Under the pieces are notes generated by a model that searched no databases, was not told the DNA's origin, and saw only the letters and a program-made list of their open reading frames with translations. DNA of 64,000 bases. It comes from Halobacillus dabanensis. GTDB lineage: Bacteria; Bacillota; Bacilli; Bacillales; Halobacillaceae. Positions within the stretch are counted from its first letter, which is position 1, and every line of letters starts with the position of its first letter. This document shows positions 50,472-59,552 of this stretch, piece after piece. The position numbers were made by a program, and so were the translations under genes. The stretch is from NCBI RefSeq assembly GCF_900114165.1, contig NZ_FOSB01000006.1, positions 248,001 to 312,000 of the forward strand. Direction: 5' to 3'.

Positions 50472-51728
50472 TTAGGAGACACCTGTGAAATTTCCATCTT
50501 CACTTGTATTAACACCGTCTTCCTGGTCTTCATCCTCGTTTGTCTCCATGTGAATTTGTCTTAATACTTCCATGCCATCAAATAAAAACCATTCTTCGGT
50601 TATTTTTTCATCTTTAATCTTATAGTGGTTGATCCCATATATTTCGATAGGTTTCCCACTTGGTGCTCCAAAGTATCCAGTACCTTCATGGATTCCTTGA
50701 ATTCTCCAACGTACAGCAACATCATACTCTCCGTCTGTTTCTCGTCTGTTACAAGTAACACGATCTATTAGTACTTTTGCATTGGGTACGGAAGCGAAGA
50801 AGCTGATGAACATACCTTGAATTTCATTGAATCCAACTAAGTCTCTATTACAAACAAAATGTAGTGTAGCATTATCTTCATAAAACTCTTTAATATAATT
50901 AATTGATCGTCTTTCCCATATGCGGTTAAAAACTTGCAGCATAAAATCACCAATTTCAAACCCTTTATGCTCAGGAACATAAACTTTAGGTGGCAACCCT
51001 ACTTCTGCAGTTTCCGAAAGACCAAAGTTCAAAGGAGGAGCTAGTTTTTTTGTATTTTTAGCCATTATTTTCGCTACTTCAATTGGGTCATATCCCAACT
51101 GCAGAACGAGATGATACGTATCCATTACTAACCATTCTTCATAAATTTTATTGGAATGTATAAGGCAATCAGCCGTAGTCCGGAACATGACTTTTTTTCC
51201 TGTTGCAGGTCCGTAAAAGCTATCACCTGTATTGGTAGCTATGGAACGACCACGGTGGGATGTGAAGAAACCATCTTTATCATTACCGGACCACACTACA
51301 CTCCAGCCTGAGCCCTTCCGATCAGGAAATGCCTGTAATGTCTGCAACGTACCGGAAATCACTTCATTCACCCCATGGCTATTAATTCTTCCTTTATGAA
51401 TTTGTATATCGGTACTATACGTGTCATATATCAAACCGATATCTTTTTCCTTCCAAATCTGCCTGGTAATCTTGACGATATAGTCGACAATGTTGTTGTA
51501 TTCATCGTCAAAACCTTCCATGCTTTGCTTTTTCAATTCCTGCTCGTTCATGTTTAAATAATCTTGATTATCTCTGTGATCGATCCGATTCACTTCTCTA
51601 CTATCCGCATAGAAAACTTTATTACGTAAGGAGACTATTTCATCCTGGCCTTTTTCTCTCCGTTCTTCCTTATCCTTTAAATCTTCCATATTAGTTCTTT
51701 CCTGTTGACCATCGCTTTTTTTTACCAT
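50472..51728 (-). CDS. Tandem SnoaL/NTF2-like protein
   Basis: A 418-residue protein with two copies of an NTF2/SnoaL-like cone. Each copy ends in a matching string: ATGKKVMFRT then EEWLVMDTYHLVLQLG (near 175-215), and PSGKPIEIYG then EEWFLFDGMEVLRQI (near 340-385). Ester-cyclase and ketosteroid isomerase-type enzymes share the fold. A 75-residue charged extension leads the first copy, and the last 20 residues are acidic. It lies between the permeases and hisD-like; a lyase, isomerase or cyclase step on the regulon substrate is a reasonable inference. No catalytic residues can be assigned with confidence. Confidence 0.75.
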   Translation of the reverse strand: MVKKSDGQQERTNMEDLKDKEERREKGQDEIVSLRNKVFYADSREVNRIDHRDNQDYLNMNEQELKKQSMEGFDDEYNNIVDYIVKITRQIWKEKDIGLIYDTYSTDIQIHKGRINSHGVNEVISGTLQTLQAFPDRKGSGWSVVWSGNDKDGFFTSHRGRSIATNTGDSFYGPATGKKVMFRTTADCLIHSNKIYEEWLVMDTYHLVLQLGYDPIEVAKIMAKNTKKLAPPLNFGLSETAEVGLPPKVYVPEHKGFEIGDFMLQVFNRIWERRSINYIKEFYEDNATLHFVCNRDLVGFNEIQGMFISFFASVPNAKVLIDRVTCNRRETDGEYDVAVRWRIQGIHEGTGYFGAPSGKPIEIYGINHYKIKDEKITEEWFLFDGMEVLRQIHMETNEDEDQEDGVNTSEDGNFTGVS

Positions 51729-51766
51729 TTAAAACCCATCCTTTTTAGAAATATTTCACATGTTAT

Positions 51767-52648
51767 TTACTTGATAGAACCTGAGGTCATCCCTTGAACA
51801 AATTGCTTACGAACCAATAACATAAATACCACAGTAGGCAAAATGAAAAGTGTTCCAGCTGCTGCCATTTGGTTCCATATCACACCTTCTTCTCCAATGA
51901 AAAACTGTAGGGCAACTGGTAACGTAACTGCTTCCCGATTGGTCAGAATTAATGCAAACATGAATTCATTCCAAATAATAACGAAGCAAAATACAGAGGC
52001 TGTTATGATTCCAGGTTTGGCAAGAGGTAATAGAATACTCCATATAATCCTTAATCTGCTAGCGCCATCAATACTGGCTTGTTCTTCAATAGCTATAGGT
52101 ATCCTGTCCATAAATCCTTTAATAAGCCATATTGCGTAGGGAATGGTATGGCCTAAGTTCACAATAATCAGACCTAAGGTTGTGTCTAAAAGACCCAAAT
52201 TCCGAAACATGACGAAATAAGGAATGACATTAATGATTAATGGAATGAATTGAGTTGCCAATATACCAAACATAATTATTTGCTTTCCTGGGATATAGAA
52301 TCTGGAAAGACTGTAAGAGGCTAATACACTAACCACTAATGTAATAAGTAATGTGACAACAACTACAATCGTACTGTTTGAATAGTACTTCCCTAAATCG
52401 AAGGAGGAACTGAAAACAGCCAGATAATTTTCTAATGTAGGTTGAAAAAATATACTGGTAGTAAAAACTTCCTCATAAGGTTTAAACGAAGTAAGGAAGA
52501 TCCAAAATATCGGTACAAAAAGGAAAAGTACGATCAAAAGCACACTTATATTCTCCAGAATAGAAGGAAAGATCTTTCTTATACTTCTACGGTTTTCTGC
52601 CTTTTTTGGTTGTTTCTCTAGATTCATTTGGGAATTCATTAGTTCCAC
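51767..52648 (-). CDS. ABC permease, MalG type
   Basis: A 293-residue inner-membrane permease with six helices. The EAA loop EEQASIDGASRLRIIWSILL is clear near residue 190. It overlaps the MalF-type gene by ten bases. There is no ATPase gene in the regulon, so a shared MsmX/UgpC-type ATPase is likely, as common in Bacillaceae. Confidence 0.92.
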   Translation of the reverse strand: MELMNSQMNLEKQPKKAENRRSIRKIFPSILENISVLLIVLFLFVPIFWIFLTSFKPYEEVFTTSIFFQPTLENYLAVFSSSFDLGKYYSNSTIVVVVTLLITLVVSVLASYSLSRFYIPGKQIIMFGILATQFIPLIINVIPYFVMFRNLGLLDTTLGLIIVNLGHTIPYAIWLIKGFMDRIPIAIEEQASIDGASRLRIIWSILLPLAKPGIITASVFCFVIIWNEFMFALILTNREAVTLPVALQFFIGEEGVIWNQMAAAGTLFILPTVVFMLLVRKQFVQGMTSGSIK

Positions 52649-53523
52649 TGGTCTCCTTTCACAAGCCTTCTCATATAAACAATAACGACTACCATCGTTA
52701 TTCCGGCTAAGATATATCCCAATGCTGCAGAATAACCCAAATTAAAGAATTGGAATCCAGTTTTATAAATGAAGAAATTTAGAACAGAGGTTGAAGCTCC
52801 AGGTCCTCCTTGTGTAAGTGTAACTATTGGATCAAATGCTTTTAATGTAAACATTGTAGTCAGGATCGTTGCAATAAGAATGATCGGTTGTAACATAGGT
52901 AACGTAATACGGAAAAAAGTTTGCATCGAGGAAGCTCCATCCACTTTTGCTGCTTCAAATACTTCCTTTGGCATCCCCATCAATGCACTGATGAACATCA
53001 GGCTGATAAAAGGCATGAATATCCACACCACTACAGATACAAGAGCAACCATGGCTGTTGCTTCGTGCGATAACCAAATCACATCAGACAAGGCTGGTAT
53101 GAAAAAACCTATTATTCTATCAAACAAACCATAATCTGGATTGAGCATGAACCGCCAGGAATAGCCGATTAAAGCTGGACTGACTGCAAATGGAATGATT
53201 AATACAGCCCGGATAAACGATAAATGTTTTTTTTCTTTACTGAGTAATAAACCCACAAGTATACTTAATACAATCGTTGTAATGACAGTACTTCCTGTAA
53301 AAATAAGGGTTGCCTTTAACGTATTCCAAAACTGATAATCGGAAAAAGCGTTTAAATAATTATTAATACCAACGAACGGACCCATTTCAGCGGTCTCTTT
53401 TAAGTCCCAATCATGGAGACTGATCCAAAATGACCTCACAAGAGGATAAAATGTGGTCAACGCTAACAAAATAAAAGCGGGGATCAGTAAGATATATTTA
53501 AATAACTTGTTTTTCAACGTCAC
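52639..53523 (-). CDS. ABC permease, MalF type
   Basis: A 294-residue permease with six helices. Its EAA loop EAAKVDGASSMQTFFRITLP lies near 190, and the N-terminus has LLIPAFILLALTTFYPLVRS as in other MalF/UgpA proteins. It is the second gene after the solute-binding lipoprotein, with 79 bases between. Confidence 0.92.
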   Translation of the reverse strand: MTLKNKLFKYILLIPAFILLALTTFYPLVRSFWISLHDWDLKETAEMGPFVGINNYLNAFSDYQFWNTLKATLIFTGSTVITTIVLSILVGLLLSKEKKHLSFIRAVLIIPFAVSPALIGYSWRFMLNPDYGLFDRIIGFFIPALSDVIWLSHEATAMVALVSVVVWIFMPFISLMFISALMGMPKEVFEAAKVDGASSMQTFFRITLPMLQPIILIATILTTMFTLKAFDPIVTLTQGGPGASTSVLNFFIYKTGFQFFNLGYSAALGYILAGITMVVVIVYMRRLVKGDQWN

Positions 53524-53602
53524 TCCCCCTATGTTTATTAATTAAGATTTGGAAGAGTAAAACCTTCCAAATCCCAATTAATAATAAACTTTTCAATCAC
53601 CA

Positions 53603-54922
53603 TTATTCATAATAGCCTTGTTCTTTCATCAATTCTTCAATTCTTTGTGCAGCTTGATCCAAGGTAGGCTTAACCTCTTTACCTGTGGCCATCTCGTTCA
53701 TGGCCGTGCTAAGAATATCAGCCACTTGTGGCCATTCCGGGATGGTAGGAAATGTTTTAGCGCTTTGGAAATTTTTAAGACCTACATTATAAAAGTTGTC
53801 GGAAAGCTCGTTTAATTTTTCATCTTTTAAGTTAGCTTTCTGTGTAACAACAATGGAATGTTGTTCAGCTGGAGACTCATTCGTTAGAGTGTCCATCACA
53901 ATATCTTTTTCCATTTCAGGTTCCGCCAGCCATTTAAGGTACTCCCAAGCAGCATCTTTGTTTTGAGATCCTTTGGTCATTGCCATTGGAAAAGAACTAA
54001 CGTTTGAAACACTTTCTTTTCCGTCCCATTTAGGAACTTGAGCAAAACCTACATTATCCGCCAATTCTGAACCATCACTATTGAAACCACTGTATGCCCA
54101 CCACCAGCCTATCCACATAGCTGATTTACCATTTTGGAAATTAGTTCTAGCGTCTTGTTCTCCAAATGTTTTTGAACCGGCTGGAGCGATCGTATCTAAA
54201 AGACTAATGTAACGTTCTGTTGCTTCGACCCCGTTCTTATTGTTAAATACGGGTTTCATATTTTCGTCAAATATCTCCCCTCCATTACTCCATAAATAAG
54301 AAGTCCACATATAGAGGTTTTGTCCATTATTCCCTGCGCCGTAATACGGAACAATTCCTGATAGATCTGTATTGTCCTGGACTTTTTGTCCAGCTGAAAC
54401 TAGTTCTTCCCATGTTTCCGGGCTATCGATGTTTAATTCTTCAAATATATCTTTGCGGTAAAACAGCATTTGAACATGTGATCTTACTGGTAAACTATAT
54501 ACTTTATCATCATAGGTCGATAGATTAAGAACAGCTTCCGGCCATCGGTTGAACTCAAAATCGTCTTCTTCCGCATATTCATTAAGGGGTTCAAGAAACT
54601 GTTGAATAGAAGGGCCCATAGTGTCCAGGTATGCGACAACATCATACGCGCCGCTACCTGAGATACCAGCTGTAGTTATATCTTCCAACAAATTTTCGTA
54701 GGGTACTATAATATACTCCACTTCAATGCCTGTCTCTTTTGTAAACTCTTCGGTCCTTGCTTGCCAGGCATTAAATTGTCCAACTTCTCCTGCTGAAAGA
54801 AGGACAGAAATCTTATTATCATCAGAGCTTCCTCCACTGCTTGAAGAACTGCAACCCGCTATCAAAAAGGAAAGAATTAAAAGCATACTGATTATCGTCG
54901 AGACATTTTTCCTTTTAATCAT
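53603..54922 (-). CDS. ABC-transporter solute-binding lipoprotein (first one)
   Basis: A 439-residue family-1 binding protein. The lipobox LIAGC is at residues ~20-24, followed by a Ser/Gly linker. The mature body shows GEVGQFNAWQARTEEFTKET and a WWWAYSGF aromatic patch, as in proteins that bind sugars. AAAGGG precedes the ATG. The GAATACGTATTC palindrome at 55044-55055 lies 122 bases upstream, so this is the first gene of the transport unit. Confidence 0.9.
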   Translation of the reverse strand: MIKRKNVSTIISMLLILSFLIAGCSSSSSGGSSDDNKISVLLSAGEVGQFNAWQARTEEFTKETGIEVEYIIVPYENLLEDITTAGISGSGAYDVVAYLDTMGPSIQQFLEPLNEYAEEDDFEFNRWPEAVLNLSTYDDKVYSLPVRSHVQMLFYRKDIFEELNIDSPETWEELVSAGQKVQDNTDLSGIVPYYGAGNNGQNLYMWTSYLWSNGGEIFDENMKPVFNNKNGVEATERYISLLDTIAPAGSKTFGEQDARTNFQNGKSAMWIGWWWAYSGFNSDGSELADNVGFAQVPKWDGKESVSNVSSFPMAMTKGSQNKDAAWEYLKWLAEPEMEKDIVMDTLTNESPAEQHSIVVTQKANLKDEKLNELSDNFYNVGLKNFQSAKTFPTIPEWPQVADILSTAMNEMATGKEVKPTLDQAAQRIEELMKEQGYYE

Positions 54923-55043
54923 TCCATCAACCCTTTCTAAAGGTTTATTACGTTCATCCTATAGGGACCACGGTAGTTTAGCCGTTATTTTTGAATAAAA
55001 GACAAACTCATAGGCTCTCACATACCACCACCTAAATTTTACC

Positions 55044-55055
55044 GAATACGTATTC
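55044..55055. promoter_or_regulatory. LacI operator 1 (before the ABC unit)
   Basis: Perfect 12-base palindrome GAATACGTATTC, with context TATAGAATACGTATTCGG on the minus strand, between amidase and binding-protein gene. Identical cores lie before the cupin gene and lacI. Confidence 0.8.
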
Positions 55056-55102
55056 TATAAATGGATTCGATAGTGCTTCAATCTTTTCATTTATCACTAA
55101 TC

Positions 55103-56485
55103 TTAGTGAGAGGTTAAAGAATTTCTCAATTGATAAAAGTCATTCAAGTAATATTTTTCATACATGTGAGCTGCATTCATTAATACATCTTCTTGGTAAT
55201 GGTTTGATATAAGCTGCAGACCAACAGGCATCGAGTCATTAGTTATACCACAAGGAAGAGACAGGGCTGGGTGACCGGTTATATCAAATAAACACGTGTA
55301 CCGAATCATACAATCCCCTACTTTTTCTTTTGAATAACCAAAATCCACTTCACTCTCGCCAAGCTTTGTCGTTGGCACAGGGAGAGTGGGGGTAGCGATT
55401 ACATCGATACTCTCGTATAATTCACTTACTTTATGACTCATTATCTCCCGTTTTTTTAAAGCTTCAATATACTCAAAAGAAGAGATGGACCGGCTCTTAT
55501 CAAACGTTTCTTTGGCACCCTCCCCGTAGAGATCAAGCGACGTTTTTATTAACTCATTATGTGTATAACCGACTTCTGCAGTGGCAATTGTAGTGGCGAT
55601 GTCTATTGATTCCGTAGCAAACGGCATATCTACCGCAACAAGTTCAGCTCCTATTCTTTCATAATCTTTAAGAGCTTTATGATATAACGTTCGTATTTCT
55701 TCATTTAACCCTTCATTAAAATGCTGATTAGGAACTCCGATTTTTAATCCTTTTATGCCTTCCTTTCCTGACTTCTTATAAGGCCTTTTAGTAAGCGCCT
55801 CCATAACAATATTTAAGTCACTTACGGTTTTTGTGATCGGTCCAACGTGGTCGAGTGTCCATGACAGCGGCATTACTCCATTCATTGGAATCAGGTTATA
55901 TGTCGGCTTTAAACCGATCACACCACAACAAGCTGCCGGGACGCGAATCGATCCTGCTGTATCCGTACCTATCGATGCCATACTAAGGTTCGCTACTACA
56001 GCTGCTGCAGACCCTCCACTGGAACCACCAGCCATATAATCTGTATTCCACGGGTTTTTAACTGGGCCGTAGAAAGGGTTGTCAGAAGTAATTCCAAATC
56101 CATATTCATACATATTGTTTTTCCCGAGATTTAAAGCACCGGTTTCTTTTAATACCTTTACTACGTTTGCATCCTCAGTCGCGATACGATTTTTGTGAAT
56201 GAGGGAACCATTCGTCGTTCTAATTCCTTCTGTATCAATAGAATCCTTATAAGAGATGGGGACTGCTTGAAGAATACCTTGTTCCCCTCTATTATTCATC
56301 ATGGTAGCTTCGATTCGTTTGGCTTCACTCAAAGCGCTCTCTTCACAAATAGTAATAAAAGCGTTGTATTCAGCGTTATAGATTCTACATTGATCTAAGT
56401 GTTTATTGGTTATCTCTACCGGCGAATACTCCTGGTTCTTGTAACCCTTAACCAATTCTTCAATCGTCATATTTGCCACATCCAT
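55103..56485 (-). CDS. Amidase (amidase signature family)
   Basis: A 460-residue amidase. The Ser-cis-Ser-Lys triad is visible: Lys in SYKDSIDTEGIRTTNGS, the serine pair in AGGSSGGSAAA and TDTAGSIRVPAACC. It would cleave an amide to acid and ammonia. Family members include GatA; but as a single gene without gatB/C, inside a catabolic regulon, it is not the tRNA amidotransferase subunit. The substrate is unknown, possibly the amide or N-acyl group of the imported compound. Confidence 0.87.
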   Translation of the reverse strand: MDVANMTIEELVKGYKNQEYSPVEITNKHLDQCRIYNAEYNAFITICEESALSEAKRIEATMMNNRGEQGILQAVPISYKDSIDTEGIRTTNGSLIHKNRIATEDANVVKVLKETGALNLGKNNMYEYGFGITSDNPFYGPVKNPWNTDYMAGGSSGGSAAAVVANLSMASIGTDTAGSIRVPAACCGVIGLKPTYNLIPMNGVMPLSWTLDHVGPITKTVSDLNIVMEALTKRPYKKSGKEGIKGLKIGVPNQHFNEGLNEEIRTLYHKALKDYERIGAELVAVDMPFATESIDIATTIATAEVGYTHNELIKTSLDLYGEGAKETFDKSRSISSFEYIEALKKREIMSHKVSELYESIDVIATPTLPVPTTKLGESEVDFGYSKEKVGDCMIRYTCLFDITGHPALSLPCGITNDSMPVGLQLISNHYQEDVLMNAAHMYEKYYLNDFYQLRNSLTSH

Positions 56486-56579
56486 CCACGCTCCAGTTAA
56501 ACTTTTCCTATTCTTTATGGAAGGCGTACTAAAAGGCCTCTATTCATGAACCAACTTGTCCTGTGTCACAATGACAAGT

Positions 56580-57341
56580 TCAATCGTAATTTTCCTTTGT
56601 TTGAACTGCCTTTTCCAATGCAGCCATAATGAAAGAATTAGCTACGACTCCCATATAAGAAGCTCCTTTCAAGTAACCTTCTTTTATTCCTTTTTCATTA
56701 CCTGATACTGCGCCCATTCGTACCCCGTTCTTCTTTCCTTTTTCAAACAACTCTTCCATAACTTCTTGCACATGTGGATGTGTTATATCTCCTGCATAAC
56801 CCATGTTAACCGATAAATCGGTCGAACCGATAAAGGCTATATCGATACCGGGTACGTCCATAATCTCCAAAAAATTTTGTACAGCTTTTTCCGTTTCGAT
56901 ATGGACTGCGATTAATACTTCATCGTTTGTTCTCTCTATATATTCTTTGCCTTTATCCTTACCAAACTTAGCAGGACGGATAGAAAATGCTGTCCCTCTG
57001 TTCCCCAGTGGCGGGAATTTCACCTTCTTGACGACTTCTTCCGCTTCTTCTTTACTGTTGACCATAGGAACTTGAATACCTTTTGCCCCTCGATCCAGAG
57101 CTTTTTGAATACTTGAGGGATTGTAGGAAACGCGGACAACAGGAGTCAAATTCACAACTTCTGCAGCCCTGATCATGTGTTCCAATTCGGAAGAACTGAA
57201 GCTTCCATGCTCATCATCAATGATCAGAAAATCAAAGCCAGCGTATCCTATCATTTCCACCAGGGAAGGAGCATACATGTTAATAAAGGCTCCCATAACT
57301 CTTTCGTCATTGTTAATTTTGTCCTTTATGTGATTACTCAT
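56580..57341 (-). CDS. HpaI/RhmA-type class II aldolase
   Basis: A 253-residue metal-dependent pyruvate aldolase (HpcH/HpaI family). FLIIDDEHG, the Arg/His pocket and IETEKAVQN with the metal-binding Glu and GSTDLSVNMG with Asp are all present. It would split a 2-keto-3-deoxy acid into pyruvate and an aldehyde such as lactaldehyde, glyceraldehyde or semialdehyde. AAAAGGAG is followed by the ATG. The adjoining aldehyde dehydrogenase and iron alcohol dehydrogenase would then take up the aldehyde. Confidence 0.87.
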   Translation of the reverse strand: MSNHIKDKINNDERVMGAFINMYAPSLVEMIGYAGFDFLIIDDEHGSFSSSELEHMIRAAEVVNLTPVVRVSYNPSSIQKALDRGAKGIQVPMVNSKEEAEEVVKKVKFPPLGNRGTAFSIRPAKFGKDKGKEYIERTNDEVLIAVHIETEKAVQNFLEIMDVPGIDIAFIGSTDLSVNMGYAGDITHPHVQEVMEELFEKGKKNGVRMGAVSGNEKGIKEGYLKGASYMGVVANSFIMAALEKAVQTKENYD

Positions 57342-57369
57342 GGTATAGTTAACTCCTTTTTAAAAAAGC

Positions 57370-57381
57370 AAATACGTACCA
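57370..57381 (-). promoter_or_regulatory. Degenerate LacI half-operator before the aldolase
   Basis: AAATACGTACCA keeps the AATACGTA core of the perfect palindromes, 30 bases upstream of the aldolase start and inside the 3' end of the hydrolase region. A weaker site is possible. Confidence 0.3.
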
Positions 57382-57382
57382 G

Positions 57383-58108
57383 CTAACATTGGAGCCAATA
57401 TTGAAGGACAGCTGAGACCGCTTCTGGTTGCTCCATGCTACTTAAATGACCACAATGATCAATCGTTACAAGCTTCGAATTCTTTATATTCTCAGCCAGT
57501 TCCACATGCATATCCATTGTGCATACTGTGTCATTTTCTCCTGTCATCACAAGTGTTGGACACCCTATTTTGTTCAATGCCGCGCGCCCATCCGGTTTAC
57601 TTATTAATGCTCTCATTTGCCGAACCATTGCAGACTTTCCAATGTTGTCTGCCATTTTTACTATCTCAGAAGTCAGTTCCTCATTTTTTTGACTGTCAGG
57701 ATGAATCAATACGGGCAACAAGTAATCCTTTGTGATTTGCCTGAACTCCCCACTTTCAGCCATGTCTATGAACTTCTCCCAGGTTTCCGCTTGTTCTTCC
57801 CGGGGAGATCGCGGGTTTGTATCCAGTAAGGCAAGCTTTAGAACTCTTTCCGGAGCCTGCTTCACAATTTCTAACGCTACGATGCCCCCTAAAGACAAAC
57901 CAGCAAGTGCAAAACGCTCGGGTGCTTCCTTCAGTACTCTACGGGCCATATCTTCAATAGAATCATCTTCCGTTAACATGACTACGGATACGTCCGCTAA
58001 GCTGGAGAGATTTTCAACTTGGTGCTGCCATAACCTTTTATCACAAAGGGTACCAGGTAATAAAATAAGTGGAGGCTTATTCATCTCGTTCAACCTTTCC
58101 ATGTACAA
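57383..58108 (-). CDS. Alpha/beta-fold hydrolase of the regulon
   Basis: A hydrolase of about 240 residues. The oxyanion stretch is LLPGTLCDKRLW, the nucleophile elbow is AGLSLGGI, the acid lies in GENDTVC and the histidine in DHCGHLSS. It resembles 3-oxoadipate enol-lactonase and related lactonases/esterases. The start is uncertain: candidates are TTG 58108, ATG 58102, and ATG 58084 after AAAGG. It lies 11 bases after the aldehyde dehydrogenase, hence opening a lactone or ester made in this path is plausible. Confidence 0.82.
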   Translation of the reverse strand: MYMERLNEMNKPPLILLPGTLCDKRLWQHQVENLSSLADVSVVMLTEDDSIEDMARRVLKEAPERFALAGLSLGGIVALEIVKQAPERVLKLALLDTNPRSPREEQAETWEKFIDMAESGEFRQITKDYLLPVLIHPDSQKNEELTSEIVKMADNIGKSAMVRQMRALISKPDGRAALNKIGCPTLVMTGENDTVCTMDMHVELAENIKNSKLVTIDHCGHLSSMEQPEAVSAVLQYWLQC

Positions 58109-58118
58109 TTAAAAATGA

Positions 58119-59552
58119 CTAGCCAAAATTAAACCCTACCATTTTCAAGTTCAGCATTTCTTCAACGGAGTATTTGATGCCCTCTTTACCTATCCCGCTA
58201 TTTTTCACACCTCCATAAGGCATGTGATCCACACGGAAGGAAGGAATATCGTTGATCAATACCCCACCGACTTCCATTCGTTCCGCAGCATCAAACGCTT
58301 TTTCCATTGAAGTGGTAAACACACCTGCATGTAATCCATACGATGAATCGTTTATCATCGTAACTGCTTCCTCCCACTCCTGGTATGGTTGGATCGTCAC
58401 AATTGGGGCAAATGCTTCATCTGAATTTATGGACAGATTGGATGAAGCTTCCGTAATAATAGTAGGTTCGAATAAGGAGCCTTCTCTCGTACCACCGCAA
58501 AGAATCTTCGCATTTGAAGTTTTTGCTTCTTCTATCCATTGCTCTATTCTTTCCGCTTCATTAAAATGGATCATCGCAGAAATATCGGTATTTTCATCTC
58601 TAGGATCACCTGTCACCAATTTTTTCGTTTGCTCCACAAATTTCGAGACAAACTCATCATAAAGCCTCTGCTGAACATAAATGCGTTGGATAGAAATACA
58701 AACCTGGCCGGCAAAAGCAAAAGATCCTACCACACTTTTTGCTACAACCTCATCCAAATCATCCGTGCTATCTACAATTAAACCTGAATTGGAGCCAAGT
58801 TCTAATGTTACTTTCTTTAATCCTGCTTTTGCCTTTATACCAAGTCCTACTTCTAAACTACCTGTGAATGTAACCATATTCACCCGGGGATCTTGTACAA
58901 GAATATCTCCTATCATACTCCCGCGTCCTGTCACCACATTCAAAACACCTGGAGGTAAACCAGCTTCTTCGAAAATTTCTGCTGTTAGTAATGCAGAGAG
59001 AGGAGTCTGATAGGCTGGTTTCAACACTACAGAATTACCACTTGCGATGGCTGGTCCCAATTTATGGGCAACAAGATTAAATGGAAAATTGAATGGGGTA
59101 ATAGCAGCGATGATCCCCAAAGGTTCTTTTCTCGTATAAGCGAGTCGCCCCGCTCCGGAGGCTGCTGCATCCATCGGAATCGTTTCCCCATGAACCCGTT
59201 TTGCTTCCTCTGCGGCAAACTTATACGTTTCTATCGTTCTCCGTATTTCTCCCCTTGCTGATTTAATAGGCTTGGCATTTTCCAGTGTCAGTATTTGGGC
59301 GCATTCTTCCAACCTCTCTTCAAAAATAGCCGAAGCTTTTTCAAGAATTTTTGAACGTTCAAGGGAAGTCAAGTTTTTGATTTTTTCTTTTCCTCTTTCT
59401 GCACTCACTAATGCTTCTTCCACCTCTTGTGGCGTAGTAAGAGAAACTTCCGTAATAAAATCACCATTATAAGGAGATTTCAACTCATAATAGTCGCTCC
59501 CCTCTTGCCATTTTCCGTTAATGTACAGTTTGGCCTGTCGTTCTTTCAACAT
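58119..59552 (-). CDS. Aldehyde dehydrogenase
   Basis: A 477-residue NAD(P)-dependent aldehyde dehydrogenase. The active-site Cys is in FAFAGQVCISIQR, the catalytic Glu in VTLELGSNSG, and the NAD-binding NFPFNL and TGSLEVG are present. It turns an aldehyde, perhaps the product of the HpaI-type aldolase, into the acid. GGAGGAGG sits six bases before ATG. Its start overlaps the iron alcohol dehydrogenase end by 35 bases. Confidence 0.92.
   Translation of the reverse strand: MLKERQAKLYINGKWQEGSDYYELKSPYNGDFITEVSLTTPQEVEEALVSAERGKEKIKNLTSLERSKILEKASAIFEERLEECAQILTLENAKPIKSARGEIRRTIETYKFAAEEAKRVHGETIPMDAAASGAGRLAYTRKEPLGIIAAITPFNFPFNLVAHKLGPAIASGNSVVLKPAYQTPLSALLTAEIFEEAGLPPGVLNVVTGRGSMIGDILVQDPRVNMVTFTGSLEVGLGIKAKAGLKKVTLELGSNSGLIVDSTDDLDEVVAKSVVGSFAFAGQVCISIQRIYVQQRLYDEFVSKFVEQTKKLVTGDPRDENTDISAMIHFNEAERIEQWIEEAKTSNAKILCGGTREGSLFEPTIITEASSNLSINSDEAFAPIVTIQPYQEWEEAVTMINDSSYGLHAGVFTTSMEKAFDAAERMEVGGVLINDIPSFRVDHMPYGGVKNSGIGKEGIKYSVEEMLNLKMVGFNFG

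Noticed and set aside
55103-56485. GatA subunit of the tRNA amidotransferase
   Set aside because: gatB and gatC are absent and the gene belongs to the LacI-controlled unit.
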